Below are positions 17,693 through 27,495 of a stretch of DNA of 64,000 nt, piece by piece (the first letter of the stretch is position 1; every line of letters begins with the position of its first letter). The position numbers and the translations under genes were made by a program. This stretch comes from a bacterium. Lineage in GTDB: Bacteria; Zhuqueibacterota; Zhuqueibacteria; Zhuqueibacterales; Zhuqueibacteraceae. The DNA lies in the NCBI GenBank assembly GCA_023150945.1, contig JAKLJX010000030.1, positions 1 through 64,000 of the forward strand, read 5' to 3'. The notes under the pieces are model-generated. The model was not told the DNA's origin, ran no database searches, and saw nothing but the letters and a program-made list of their open reading frames with translations.

Positions 17693-20653
17693 ATGAAGGC
17701 AATCTTGTTGCTTCTGCTCCTGCTGCCGGCCGCGGTCGCCAGCGCGCCGGCCGGCACCGCCGATTATGCCCGCCTGGTCAATCCCCTTATCGGTACCGGC
17801 GGCCACGGCCACACCTTTCCCGGCGCCAGCCTGCCCTTCGGCATGGTACAGCTCAGCCCCGACACGCGCGTGCAGGGCTGGGATGCCTGCGCCGGCTATC
17901 ATTACTCCGACAGCACGATTCTGGGCTTCAGCCACACCCATCTGAGCGGCACCGGCGCAATCGATTACGGCGACATTTTGCTCATGCCGACCATCGGCGT
18001 ACTGCAGCTCACGCCCGGTTCCGAAGATCAACCGCAGTCGGGCTATCGTTCGAGATTCCGCCACGCCACCGAACAGGCACATGCCGGCTACTACCGCGTC
18101 CTGCTCGAGGAGCATGGCATCGCCGTGGAGTTGACAACCACCGCCCGCGCCGGCCTGCACAAGTATGTTTTCCCGGCTTCCTCGGAGGCGAATATCATTC
18201 TCGATTTGCTGCACGGCCTGGGCCCGGATCGCGTGTTGGAGGCGGAGCTGGAGTTTGTCAGCGACACGGAAATCGCGGGTTTGCGCCGCTCGCAGGGCTG
18301 GGCCGCGGATCAGCGCGTCTACTTCGTGGCGCAGTTCTCCCAGCCGTTTGCCGCCTGCGGCGTTGCTGAGGGGGGCCGGATTCTTCCCGGCCGGGCCAAA
18401 GCCGCGGGCACGAATCTGCAGGCTTTCGTGCGCTACACCACGCGGCCGCAGCAGGAGATTCTGGTAAAAGTCGGCCTCTCGGCGGTCAGTATTGCCGGCG
18501 CGCGGCGCAATTTGCAGCAGGAGATTCCGGATTGGGATTTTGCCCGCGTGCGGCGGGCGGCTGAAGCGGCGTGGCATGCTGCGCTGGGGAAAATCGCGAT
18601 AATCGGTGGCTCAGCAGACCAGGCCACGGTGTTCTACACCGCGCTCTATCACACCCTGCTGGCGCCCAACTTGTTCATGGATGTTGACGGCCGTTATCGC
18701 GGCCGCGATGGCCGGGTGCATCGGGCAGAGCATTTCACCAACTACACCGTTTTCTCCTTGTGGGACACGTTCCGCGCCACCCATCCGCTCTTTACCATTC
18801 TCGAGAGAGAACGCAGCCGCGATTTTATCAAGACCATGCTGGCGCAGTACCGGCAAGCTGGCCGGTTGCCGGTGTGGGAATTGGCGGGCAACGAAACCGG
18901 CACGATGATCGGCTATCACGCCGTGCCGGTGATTGCCGATGCTTATGCCAAGGGCATTCGCGGTTTCGAGGCGCACCAGGCGCTGGCCGCGATGCGCCAC
19001 AGCGCCGAAGCCGATGAGCTTGGCCTGCGGCCTTATCGCGCGCTCGGCTACATTCCCGCCGAGGACGAGGCGGAATCGGTGTCGAAGACCCTGGAGTATG
19101 CCTACGACGACTGGTGCCTCGCGCAGATGGCCGGCTGGCTGGGCGAGCGCGAAACCGAGCGGGTTTACCTCGAACGCGCGCAATTCTACCGCAATCTGTT
19201 CGAGCCGCACACCGGCTTCATGCGCGGCCGGCGCAACGGCGGCTGGATCGCGCCTTTTGATCCTGCGGAAGTCATTTTCGAATACACCGAGGCCAATGCC
19301 TGGCACTATCGCTTCTTCGTGCCGCATGCGGTGAATGATCACATTGCGCTGCTCGGCGGCGACGCGGCGTTCATCGCCAAACTCGATTCGCTGTTTCACG
19401 CCGACTCCGCGCTGCCGGGAAAGTTTCAACCCGATATTTCCGGCATGATCGGCCAGTACGCCCACGGCAACGAGCCTTGCCATCACGTGGCTTATTTGTA
19501 CAACTACGCCGGCGCGCCGTGGAAAACCCAGGAACGCGTGCGAGAAATCATGACGAAGTTCTACACCAACTCGCCCGAGGGATTGTGCGGCAATGATGAC
19601 TGCGGCCAATTGTCGGCCTGGTATGTGTTCAGCGCGCTGGGTTTCTATCCCGTTTGTCCCGGATCAGATTTCTATGTCATCGGCAGCCCGCTGTTCGAAC
19701 AGGCCACGCTTCACCTCGAGGACAGCACGCGCTTCGTCATTGCCAGCGAGCAAGTTTCTGCCGCGAACCAATATGTCCAGTCCGCGCGCCTGGGCGGGAA
19801 GGATTATCGCCAATCCTTTTTGCGGCACGCCGACCTCCTGGCCGGCGGCAAGTTGACTCTGCAGATGGGCGCTGTGCCCAATTATCGCTGGGCAACTGCC
19901 GCGGAAGATCGGCCCCACGCGAGCATCACGGCACGGCCGGCAGTGGTGACACCCGTGATTCAAGCACCCTCGGCCTCATTCTTCGACTCGCTAGCCGTTC
20001 GCCTCGCGAGTCCCACGCCCGGCGCGACGCTGCATTACACGCTCGAGGGCAGCGTGCCTACTGCGGCAGCGGCGCGTTACGAGAATCCCATTCATGTGAA
20101 AGCCACCACCACGGTGAAGGCGATTGCCTTCAAAGAAGGAATGCGCCCCAGCCAGGTCGAACAGGCAACCTTTATTGCCATGCCCGAACAACGCCGGCTG
20201 GAGCTGCGCTCGGTATACCGCCCGCCTTACACCGGCGGCGGGGATCAGGCGTTGGTCGATTTCGTGCGCGGCACCGCCAACTTTCGCAGCGGCGCCTGGC
20301 AGGGTTATCAAAAGGATGATTTGGAGGCGATCGTCGATTGCGGCCGGGTGCGCCCCTTGCGCCGGATTGCGGTCGGGTTTCTGCAGAATGTGGGATCCTG
20401 GATCTTCTTTCCCACGGCAGTGGAATTTGCGGTCTCAGATGACAGTGAGAATTTCAAGACCATTGCCGCATTCCGCCACGAAACCACGCCGGCAGATCAA
20501 GGCGCGATGCTGCAGGAATTTTCCCGCGCATTTGAGGATTTGACCGGCCGCTACGTGCGCGTGCGCGCTCGCAATATCGGCCACTGTCCTACGTGGCACT
20601 ATGCCGCCGGCGGCGAGGCCTGGTTGTTTGCAGATGAAATCGTGATCGAATGA
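17693..20653 (+). CDS. Secreted GH92 alpha-mannosidase with C-terminal binding modules
   Basis: A 986-residue exported glycosidase with a signal peptide at residues 1-17 and AAGGA-type ribosome binding sequence before the ATG. The GH92 catalytic region (about 25-720) begins VNPLIGTGGHGHTFPGAS and includes the conserved GNEPCHHVAYLYNYAG and DDCGQLSAWYVFSALGFYPV blocks. GH92 enzymes are calcium-dependent exo-alpha-mannosidases acting on mannans and N-glycans. After it come a chitobiase C-terminal-like/Fn3-associated module (about 755-835, LHYTLEGSVPT) and a discoidin-like F5/8-type module (about 840-986). It is transcribed alone and converges on the polysaccharide locus. Confidence 0.92.
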   Translation: MKAILLLLLLLPAAVASAPAGTADYARLVNPLIGTGGHGHTFPGASLPFGMVQLSPDTRVQGWDACAGYHYSDSTILGFSHTHLSGTGAIDYGDILLMPTIGVLQLTPGSEDQPQSGYRSRFRHATEQAHAGYYRVLLEEHGIAVELTTTARAGLHKYVFPASSEANIILDLLHGLGPDRVLEAELEFVSDTEIAGLRRSQGWAADQRVYFVAQFSQPFAACGVAEGGRILPGRAKAAGTNLQAFVRYTTRPQQEILVKVGLSAVSIAGARRNLQQEIPDWDFARVRRAAEAAWHAALGKIAIIGGSADQATVFYTALYHTLLAPNLFMDVDGRYRGRDGRVHRAEHFTNYTVFSLWDTFRATHPLFTILERERSRDFIKTMLAQYRQAGRLPVWELAGNETGTMIGYHAVPVIADAYAKGIRGFEAHQALAAMRHSAEADELGLRPYRALGYIPAEDEAESVSKTLEYAYDDWCLAQMAGWLGERETERVYLERAQFYRNLFEPHTGFMRGRRNGGWIAPFDPAEVIFEYTEANAWHYRFFVPHAVNDHIALLGGDAAFIAKLDSLFHADSALPGKFQPDISGMIGQYAHGNEPCHHVAYLYNYAGAPWKTQERVREIMTKFYTNSPEGLCGNDDCGQLSAWYVFSALGFYPVCPGSDFYVIGSPLFEQATLHLEDSTRFVIASEQVSAANQYVQSARLGGKDYRQSFLRHADLLAGGKLTLQMGAVPNYRWATAAEDRPHASITARPAVVTPVIQAPSASFFDSLAVRLASPTPGATLHYTLEGSVPTAAAARYENPIHVKATTTVKAIAFKEGMRPSQVEQATFIAMPEQRRLELRSVYRPPYTGGGDQALVDFVRGTANFRSGAWQGYQKDDLEAIVDCGRVRPLRRIAVGFLQNVGSWIFFPTAVEFAVSDDSENFKTIAAFRHETTPADQGAMLQEFSRAFEDLTGRYVRVRARNIGHCPTWHYAAGGEAWLFADEIVIE

Positions 20654-20787
20654 AGGCGAGAGGAAGAGGCGAAGCGATTTTGCAGCAAACGGCGAGATCA
20701 TCGTACCCTGCTTACGCGGGTTGCAGCGGGCAGCCGACGGCTCAGCCGTGGGGGGATCTGGTTCGTGTCGGTTCGAGAGATGAAGAA

Positions 20788-20866
20788 ACCGCCCGGGAGC
20801 TTCGCCCCATGGCGTGCACAAGTTGAATATGCTGTTCTCTTGTTCATGACGAAGCGCCCGGGCGGT
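20788..20866. repeat. Long inverted repeat between convergent genes
   Basis: A 17-nt arm at 20788-20804 (ACCGCCCGGGAGCTTCG) pairs with 20850-20866 with a single mismatch, leaving a 45-nt loop. It lies between the convergent GH92 gene and the end of the polysaccharide locus. It could act as a transcription barrier, although no U-tract is present. The rest of the 268 bp gap shows no gene. Confidence 0.7.
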
Positions 20867-20921
20867 GGTGTTTGCGGACAGGCTTCCGTCGGCTTGGCAC
20901 CTAAAGAGTCACCGGATCTGC

Positions 20922-23159
20922 TCATTCCGCCTGCTGCCACGACTCGGGATGGCCGATCAACTGCGCCAACCTCGCGGTGTTGCGCTGCAGATTGTACTGC
21001 GCCAGCACTTTTTCGCGGCCGGCTTGTCCCATGCGCCGCCGCAATTCCGGATCAGCATGCAGTTGTTGCAGCGCCTGCACCAAGCCGTCAACGTCGCCGG
21101 GTGCAACCAGCAAGCCGGTGCGGCCGTGCTCCACCAGCTCGGGAATGCCTGACAGCCGGCTGGAGACCACCGGCAAACCGCTGGCCATGGCTTCCATCAA
21201 CACCACCGGCACGCCTTCGCGTTTGCCGCTTTTGGTCGGCGCGCTGGCCAGCACTTTCACCTCGGCGGCTTGCAGCATACGAGCGACTTCGCCGCGCGTG
21301 CGGCTGCCGTGCAAAATGATGCGATCGGCAAATCCGCTGGCCGCGATTTGTTGTTCGATTACCCTCCGCTGCGGCCCCTCTCCCACCAAATCACACACCA
21401 AATCAAAGCCGGCGGCGCTCAGCCGGCGGCAGGCTTCGATCAGAAAACGATGGCCTTTGACTTCCTCCAGCGAAGCGACGCACAGAATGCGCAACTTCTC
21501 TTCTGCGGACTTGGCCGCCGGCGGGTTGAACACCGCGGGATCGATGCCGCAGGGAATGACATGAATCTTGCGCCGTGCAGCCTCGCCGCAGGTCTTGATC
21601 ATCACTTCTTTGTTGAATGATGAAACGGTGACGGCAAAGGCAGCGGCCGCCACTTTTTGATCGAGCATGCGGCGGTCTTTGTGCAAGTCCGAGCCATGCG
21701 CCGTGAAGCTGAACGGAATGCCGGTGAGGCGGTGAATGATCATCGCGGCCAGCGCCGGATGATTGGCAAAATGGGCATGCACATGCGTGACGTCTTGCTG
21801 TTGCATTTCATGAGCAAAACGCACGGCCTTGGGCAGAATGCCGAGCGCGCCGAAGAAAAAGTTCAGGCTGCCCCAGGTGCCGCGCAAGACTTCAGCAAGC
21901 GTGCGCAAGTAAACTCCCGGCTGCCGGCGCAGAAAGTGCAGATTGGCCTGCACAATCGCGGCGGAGAGAAAGGGATGAAAATGCGCGCGCCGGGTCAGCA
22001 CCGCGGCCTCGGGATGCACCACCGGCTGATGCTCGCGCAGCAGCGGATAAATTTCCACCGGAATGCCGAGGCGCTCCTGTTCGAGAATCTCATAAAGAAT
22101 GAACGTTTCGGAGATTTTCGGAAAGCGCGACATCATGTAGGCCAGTTTCATCCCGGCCTGCGGCGAAGGCGCGGCGTTGGGTTGCGGGCTCTGTGCTTGC
22201 CTCGGCTTGGGCTTGGTTTTCCTCTCAACCTTTTCGCGATGGCGCCAGGCGTCGATTTGCGCGGCCCAGGGCAGCAGGCGAACGCGAAACAGCGCAGGCG
22301 TGGTGCGCAGGGTGAGATTCGTGCGCCGCAGCCGCAACGGATCGGCGGTCCGCAGATCGTTATGGCCGTCCGCGGTGGTGAAGGCCAGCCGAAAACCCTC
22401 TGCGCGCAGCAAAGCCACCACCGGCTCATCGTGGCCGCCGCTGGGATAGCAAAAGATCGGCAGGGTTTTGCCGATTTCGCGCTGTAGATCCGCTTGCGAC
22501 TGAACGATTTCGCGGCGAGCCTGCTCCGGCGTAATCTGCGTCATGACCGGATGATTCACCGTGTGTGCCCCCAGCGTCACGCCCTCGGCCGCAAGCTGTC
22601 GCAGTTGCTGCCAGCTCAACACACTCACCGGCGCCGCTGGTTGGGGCAGGAGGCGCGCGCAGAGCTGCTCCACCAACGTCATGGCCTCGGCGTGCGGCAG
22701 CGCTTTGACGTGTTCCTGAGTTCGTTTCAGCGCCTGCCGCAGTGCTTCAGTGTCTTTGAGAGAGAGAACGCCCAGCGGTTCAAGCTGCAGCTCGGTGGGC
22801 GCAGCAGCACGAAACGCTTGATACAGACGATCCCACCAAAACGCGCGCTCGGGGTGATCCGGAAATCCGGTCGGCACAAACAGCGTGGCGTGCAGCCGGT
22901 ATTTGCGCAAGAGGGGCCAGGCGATCTCGCCGAAGTCGGTGTAGGCGTCGTCAAAAGTCAGCAGTACGGCGCGCTCCGGCAACCGCGTGCCGTGGTTCAG
23001 CGCCTGCAGCACCTCGGCGATTTCGAGCACGCGATAGCGCCGGCTGAGGTGGCGCAGGTGCTGTGCGAAGACTGCCGGCGTGGCGCTGATCATGCGGGGA
23101 TTCAAATGCGGCGTGGTGTCAGGATCCGCGACGCGATGGTAAGTGAGCACACGCAGCAT
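20922..23159 (-). CDS. Polysaccharide deacetylase fused to GT4 glycosyltransferase
   Basis: A 745-residue two-domain protein. Residues 1-305 form a NodB/CE4 deacetylase: the metal and catalytic residues are D70-D71 (LTFDDAY) and H199/H203 (GAHTVNHP), starting with RVLTYHRV. A basic Pro/Ala-rich linker (about 306-336) leads into a GT-B glycosyltransferase (337-745, starting MKLAYMMSRFPKISETFIL) with the GT4 motif EGVPVVLMEAMASGLPVV. The frame is open throughout; the internal ATG at 22151 has no convincing ribosome binding site. The ATG at 23159 lies 2 nt after the preceding gene's stop, so it is the last gene of the polysaccharide operon. The enzyme would N-deacetylate and extend the same glycan. 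Confidence 0.87.
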   Translation of the reverse strand: MLRVLTYHRVADPDTTPHLNPRMISATPAVFAQHLRHLSRRYRVLEIAEVLQALNHGTRLPERAVLLTFDDAYTDFGEIAWPLLRKYRLHATLFVPTGFPDHPERAFWWDRLYQAFRAAAPTELQLEPLGVLSLKDTEALRQALKRTQEHVKALPHAEAMTLVEQLCARLLPQPAAPVSVLSWQQLRQLAAEGVTLGAHTVNHPVMTQITPEQARREIVQSQADLQREIGKTLPIFCYPSGGHDEPVVALLRAEGFRLAFTTADGHNDLRTADPLRLRRTNLTLRTTPALFRVRLLPWAAQIDAWRHREKVERKTKPKPRQAQSPQPNAAPSPQAGMKLAYMMSRFPKISETFILYEILEQERLGIPVEIYPLLREHQPVVHPEAAVLTRRAHFHPFLSAAIVQANLHFLRRQPGVYLRTLAEVLRGTWGSLNFFFGALGILPKAVRFAHEMQQQDVTHVHAHFANHPALAAMIIHRLTGIPFSFTAHGSDLHKDRRMLDQKVAAAAFAVTVSSFNKEVMIKTCGEAARRKIHVIPCGIDPAVFNPPAAKSAEEKLRILCVASLEEVKGHRFLIEACRRLSAAGFDLVCDLVGEGPQRRVIEQQIAASGFADRIILHGSRTRGEVARMLQAAEVKVLASAPTKSGKREGVPVVLMEAMASGLPVVSSRLSGIPELVEHGRTGLLVAPGDVDGLVQALQQLHADPELRRRMGQAGREKVLAQYNLQRNTARLAQLIGHPESWQQAE

Positions 23160-23161
23160 GA

Positions 23162-24202
23162 TCAACCCGCCAATCGCAATTGCCCGGCCTGCTCGATCGC
23201 GCGCCGCCAGAGTTGATAGTATCGGTTTTGACGCAGCCAGTGCGCGGTCTCGTTGCTGAGCGGTTGCCGCGAATCGTGTTCGCCTTGCAGCCGCTGCACC
23301 AATCCTGCGAGGTAGCGTGCCCAGCACAAAACAAAGAGCGGCGTGAGCCTTTCGCCGGGCACTGCCAGACGGGCGGCATAGGTTCGAATATGCGGCAGCG
23401 CCCAGGCGCGCGGACCGAAGAAGGCCTCTTGAAAGGCGATGAGATAGCCGGCCGTGCGCCGCGCGTTGTGCCGCGCAAAGGCTACGTAGGTCAAATAGAA
23501 GAAAAGATCGCCCGCCGGCAAGCCCTGCGGCTCCGCCAGCTCCCAATCCACCACGCCGATACTGCCGTTGGTTGTCATCAAGATGTTGGGATGGCTGAAA
23601 TCTTCATGGGAGAGCACCAGCGGCAGGCCGGGGCGGAGCAGCGGCTCGCACAGCCGCCGCGTTTGTTCGATCAGCACCGCATCTTCACCAAAACCGGACA
23701 GCCCGGCTTGGAGTTGCACCAGCGGCTGCGTGACCAGTTTGTTGAGCTGTGCCGGCGTGGACGCGGCTTGCGCGCGGGTGGCACTGTGAAAGTCGAGCAG
23801 CCACGCCAGCGCGGCATGCAGGCAATGCTCCGGCTGTTGCCGCACGATTGCCGGCTTCATCGGCTGGCCGGCGACGGCGGTTTCGAGCAGCAGTTTGTGG
23901 CCGCCGAATTCTTCGAAAGCGATGAGGCGCGGAATGGAAGCAAAGCCGCCGGGCCGCGCTTGCTGCGCCGTCTGCAGATTCGCGGCCTCGCGCTCGAGAC
24001 GGCCGTTGTCACCCGGCAGGCGCGGCAGCTTGGCCACCAGCACGGGCTGGTCACGGCCCTCTGCCAGCAGAAATGCAATCACGTGACTGGAGGCGCGAAA
24101 GCGCGGCGTGGCAAACACGCACGACAAGCGTTGCGGTTCACCGAGGTGTTGCAGCCCCAGCCGGGGCCAGTTTTGTTGGAGAAATGAGATGATCGTGTTC
24201 AT
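23162..24202 (-). CDS. APH-fold small-molecule kinase
   Basis: A 346-residue aminoglycoside-phosphotransferase/choline-kinase-fold protein. The catalytic loop is HEDFSHPNI (HxDxxxxN) and the metal-binding segment is GVVDWELAEPQGLPAGDLF. The N-terminal lobe has VLVAKLPRLPGDNGRLEREA with the expected lysine. The substrate is unknown; within polysaccharide loci such kinases are thought to phosphorylate sugars, polyols or lipid-linked intermediates. Its ATG overlaps the stop of the upstream kinase-methyltransferase gene and its stop is 2 nt from the next start. It is related to the kinase domains at 24199 and 27496, making three such domains within about 6 kb. Confidence 0.85.
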   Translation of the reverse strand: MNTIISFLQQNWPRLGLQHLGEPQRLSCVFATPRFRASSHVIAFLLAEGRDQPVLVAKLPRLPGDNGRLEREAANLQTAQQARPGGFASIPRLIAFEEFGGHKLLLETAVAGQPMKPAIVRQQPEHCLHAALAWLLDFHSATRAQAASTPAQLNKLVTQPLVQLQAGLSGFGEDAVLIEQTRRLCEPLLRPGLPLVLSHEDFSHPNILMTTNGSIGVVDWELAEPQGLPAGDLFFYLTYVAFARHNARRTAGYLIAFQEAFFGPRAWALPHIRTYAARLAVPGERLTPLFVLCWARYLAGLVQRLQGEHDSRQPLSNETAHWLRQNRYYQLWRRAIEQAGQLRLAG

Positions 24203-25974
24203 GTGAGCGATGCTTTGCGCGCCACCAGACTGACGCATCCGATCCAGCGCGCCAGCGCGCCGGAATGCAAGGCGGCTCGTTCGAGGGCGGAGATGAGCCG
24301 ATTCTTCCAATCATGCGAGCGCCGGCCCAGCACGAATTGCAGCGCCAGCGGATCACGCAGGGGAATGATTTGCGCCGCAGCCGCGAAACTCGGGCGATGC
24401 CAGTAGGCCACGACTTGTTCAAAGCCCAGCCGCTGCAATGCCGCGACATATTCCTGCGGTCCGGAGAGAGCCTGCCGCCAGCCTTGCCCCGCCCTGCGTT
24501 TGCGGCCGGCGAAAACACTGCCGAGTTCCACATACAAACAGCCGCCCGGCAGCAGCACCTCCGAAATTTCTGCCAATGCTGCCGGCGCAGGCGCAACCGC
24601 GATCACCACTGCGAATCGCGGCGGTGTTGCGGTTCGTGCGGCCGCGGGCGCCTCTGATTGCATCGTCAGGGACTCGCTGAAAGTTTTGAGCGCCGTGACC
24701 AGCGTACTTTCCGCCGGCCCGAAGTAAGCAACCTGCTGCAAGCGCGGCTCCGGCAGCAGGAAACGCCAGTCCAACCGGCGGGACAATTGCAGCAGCTCAT
24801 CTGAACGCTGCGGCCGGGTGGCCGCAGCTGCGCTCGTGGGCTGCGGCGTGCATCGCGTCTGGCCTCGGGATGAACTCGTCGGCGACAGGCGGCCGTCCAG
24901 CATGGCAGTCACGGTTTTGTAGAAGAAGCGATGCAGCAGTCTTTGCCGCACCGTGGAAGCATAGCGGCTGCCGGGCTGGCGCTGCACGCTCAGTGTCTTT
25001 GCCGACCATTTTTGCAGCATGAGCTTGAGACGAAACAGCCGGATGATTTCCCACGGAATGGCCTCGTGCTCAAAATACCCCTGCAGAAATTCCTGCTCGC
25101 AACGTTGCAGATGGCCGGCCTCGAAAACCAGGCCCTGGCTGAGCACCTGCGGCCAGGTGGTAATCAGTCCCGTGAGAAAATAGGCGACGTCTTCATAGAC
25201 CGGCATCAGCCAGCGCGCCTGGGTGTCAAGCGCCAGTACGCGATTGCCGGGCGCAACCAGCAGATTGCGCAGCGCGTAATCGCCGTGAGTCAATCCCAGC
25301 GGCATTTGTGCCGGGAGAATCTGCAACGCTTCCTGCTGCAGGCGCGCCGTGAGCTTTTGAAAAAAGGAATGATTGCCGATTGCCGACGACAGGATTTCGG
25401 CCAAGCCATTGAGCACGGTGAGAAAAGCATCACGGTCAACCTCGCGCGGCGTGGCGTGCTCCCCGCGGTCCAACGCATGAAAGGCACGCAGCCAGCTTCC
25501 CGCGTGGCGAAACGGAATGAAGAACTCTGGGCTGCGTTCCCAGGGTTGCAGCCGGCTGGTTTTGGAGAACTTCGAACGCAAGGTGGGATAGTTGACTTCC
25601 TCCATCACGATTCCCAGCACCTCGGCAACGAAATCCAGCGGCCGCACCGCGGCGAAGCGCGCATCGCCCAGGCGGTTGAAATGGGCATGAATATCGGCCA
25701 GCGCCTCGTATTCCGAGCGAAACTTGATTTCCGGCGCAGTGAGCTGAGCCGAAGGCGGATGGTGCCCCGCAAGCGGCGGTGTCTTCACCAGCACGCCCTG
25801 CTGGCAACCATTGGCCTGCAGCCGGAAATGGTAGATCGTCGAAGCGTTGTGCGGCGCAGCGCCGGCCAGCTCGATCTTCAGCTCATCAGAGGCAAGCTCA
25901 GGGTAGTAGCGGGAGGCGGCCGCGGCGAGATGCTGCCGCAGCCGTTGCACGCAAGGTTCGGAAACTTGATTCAT
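24199..25974 (-). CDS. APH-fold kinase fused to C-terminal methyltransferase-like domain
   Basis: A 591-residue fusion. The kinase (about 1-390) has HGDYALRN as catalytic loop and VLALDTQA in the metal-binding position. A low-complexity linker (about 395-425) precedes a Rossmann-like region (about 430-591) resembling class I methyltransferases: VAYFGPAESTLVTAL in the motif I position and EVLLPGGCLYVELGS as post-motif. Motif I lacks the usual GxGxG, so SAM binding is doubtful. The domain order is the reverse of the gene at 27496. The ATG at 25974 lies 19 bp from the polymerase stop. No specific substrate can be assigned. Confidence 0.8.
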   Translation of the reverse strand: MNQVSEPCVQRLRQHLAAAASRYYPELASDELKIELAGAAPHNASTIYHFRLQANGCQQGVLVKTPPLAGHHPPSAQLTAPEIKFRSEYEALADIHAHFNRLGDARFAAVRPLDFVAEVLGIVMEEVNYPTLRSKFSKTSRLQPWERSPEFFIPFRHAGSWLRAFHALDRGEHATPREVDRDAFLTVLNGLAEILSSAIGNHSFFQKLTARLQQEALQILPAQMPLGLTHGDYALRNLLVAPGNRVLALDTQARWLMPVYEDVAYFLTGLITTWPQVLSQGLVFEAGHLQRCEQEFLQGYFEHEAIPWEIIRLFRLKLMLQKWSAKTLSVQRQPGSRYASTVRQRLLHRFFYKTVTAMLDGRLSPTSSSRGQTRCTPQPTSAAAATRPQRSDELLQLSRRLDWRFLLPEPRLQQVAYFGPAESTLVTALKTFSESLTMQSEAPAAARTATPPRFAVVIAVAPAPAALAEISEVLLPGGCLYVELGSVFAGRKRRAGQGWRQALSGPQEYVAALQRLGFEQVVAYWHRPSFAAAAQIIPLRDPLALQFVLGRRSHDWKNRLISALERAALHSGALARWIGCVSLVARKASLT

Positions 25975-25993
25975 GGCTGTCAGAGTTTGCCCT

Positions 25994-27493
25994 TCATGCT
26001 GCTGCAGGCACGGGTGCGCGTGCTGCCTGCGCCGGCTGCGGGGCACGGGCCTCGTTTTTGAGAATCTGCAGGACGATGCCGGCGAGCGCCAACAGGAACC
26101 AATAGTAACGTTGATAAGAAAGATGAAGAAAGACGGCGGTGCCGAGATAGGCAATGATGCTCAAGAAAAAGGCGGTCGCCAGATGCGCCAGCTCCGGCCG
26201 GTGCTGCAGCCAGCGCTGACGGCCGCGCCACAATTGCGCTTGCAGGAACAGCACGATCGCCAGGAAGGCGGTCAAGCCGATCATGCCGTTTTCCGCCGCC
26301 ATTTCGAGATACATGTTGTGCGCGCGCCGGTTGCCGCGCAGCAGTTTGGTGCCGACTTCGTTGCCGTATTTGCGCACATAGAATTTTGAGAAGTGGCCCG
26401 GCCCCACGCCGGTGAGCGGATAGTCCACGAACACGTGCAGCGCGGCAATGTTCTGGGCGTAGCGCCCGCGCAACGAGCCGTCAAGCGCGCGGGTCTTGGC
26501 GTCGTGCGCTTGCAGATTCGTGATGTTGACCAGTCCGCTGATGCGATTGACGTAATCGGGCAGGGCAATCGCCACGACGGCAGCCAATGCCAGCCCGGCG
26601 GCCACGGCGTGGCGGGGGCGAATGTATTTGAAGGCCACCAGCAGCAGAAAGAGAATCAGCAAAGTGAGAAACGTGGCGCGCGAATATGTCAGCAAAATGG
26701 CGCTCAAAATCAGGCCGGCGGCCGCGAGTGCCAGCCAGCGCCGGCGCGAGCGTTCGACATAAAAGAGATAGAGCGCCAGCGGCAACAGCACCACCATGAT
26801 TTGCGCATAGCGATTCTGTTCACCCACCGGGCCTTCCGCGCGTTTGGCGCCGGAATAGACGTCGTAATCGAGATTCTCGAAGTCGATGGACTTCTTGCGC
26901 TGCGCCAGGCCGAGATAATTGTTGTCATAGGTGTGCGTGATTTCCTGCACGATGCTCAAGCTGCCGAGAAAACTGCCGACCAGCAGCAGCGTCCACAAGA
27001 CCTTCTGCAAGTCCGGCAGGCGCCGCACTGCGTTGAGCACGAGAAAATAAAGCACGATGCCCTCCAGCGCATAGTTGCCGATTTCACTCAGTGCCAGAAA
27101 AACGTCTTTGCAGGTGAAGGAAGCGAGAATGAGCGTCAGCAGGTAAAGCACCATCAGCCCCAACACGCCGTCGAAAATGAAGCCTTCCCGCTGCACGAAA
27201 AGAAAGCGGGCCAGCGGCAAAGTCAGCAGCAGCGGCACGGCGGCGGCCACCGGTTGCGGCACGCCGTGGAATTGATAGGCCAGCACCGCGATGTTGCTGT
27301 AGAAGACAAAAGTGAAGAGCAGCGTGGCCGTTTCCGGCGAACGAAACAGGTAAAATCCGGCGAGCAATGCGAAGCTGCCGAGGACGAGAAAGATGAGCAG
27401 CTCATGCGAGGCCAGATAGGCCAGCAGGCCGAGGCCGAGCAGAAAGGCGGCGATCGCCAACAGGGCTTTGATGGAAAGGAGGTGAGCACGCAT
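25994..27493 (-). CDS. O-antigen ligase/polymerase (Wzy/WaaL-like) membrane protein
   Basis: A 499-residue protein with about ten to twelve hydrophobic helices and a large periplasmic loop, typical of the Wzy_C/O-antigen ligase superfamily. The loop contains HVFVDYPLTGVGPGHF and RRAHNMYLEMAAENGMIGL, corresponding to the family's GxGxG-H...N-x-x-L motif. It should polymerise or ligate repeat units flipped by the Wzx-like protein two genes upstream. The chosen ATG at 27493 follows the preceding stop by 2 nt; the open frame extends further into that gene without homology. Confidence 0.88.
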   Translation of the reverse strand: MRAHLLSIKALLAIAAFLLGLGLLAYLASHELLIFLVLGSFALLAGFYLFRSPETATLLFTFVFYSNIAVLAYQFHGVPQPVAAAVPLLLTLPLARFLFVQREGFIFDGVLGLMVLYLLTLILASFTCKDVFLALSEIGNYALEGIVLYFLVLNAVRRLPDLQKVLWTLLLVGSFLGSLSIVQEITHTYDNNYLGLAQRKKSIDFENLDYDVYSGAKRAEGPVGEQNRYAQIMVVLLPLALYLFYVERSRRRWLALAAAGLILSAILLTYSRATFLTLLILFLLLVAFKYIRPRHAVAAGLALAAVVAIALPDYVNRISGLVNITNLQAHDAKTRALDGSLRGRYAQNIAALHVFVDYPLTGVGPGHFSKFYVRKYGNEVGTKLLRGNRRAHNMYLEMAAENGMIGLTAFLAIVLFLQAQLWRGRQRWLQHRPELAHLATAFFLSIIAYLGTAVFLHLSYQRYYWFLLALAGIVLQILKNEARAPQPAQAARAPVPAAA

Positions 27494-27495
27494 GG

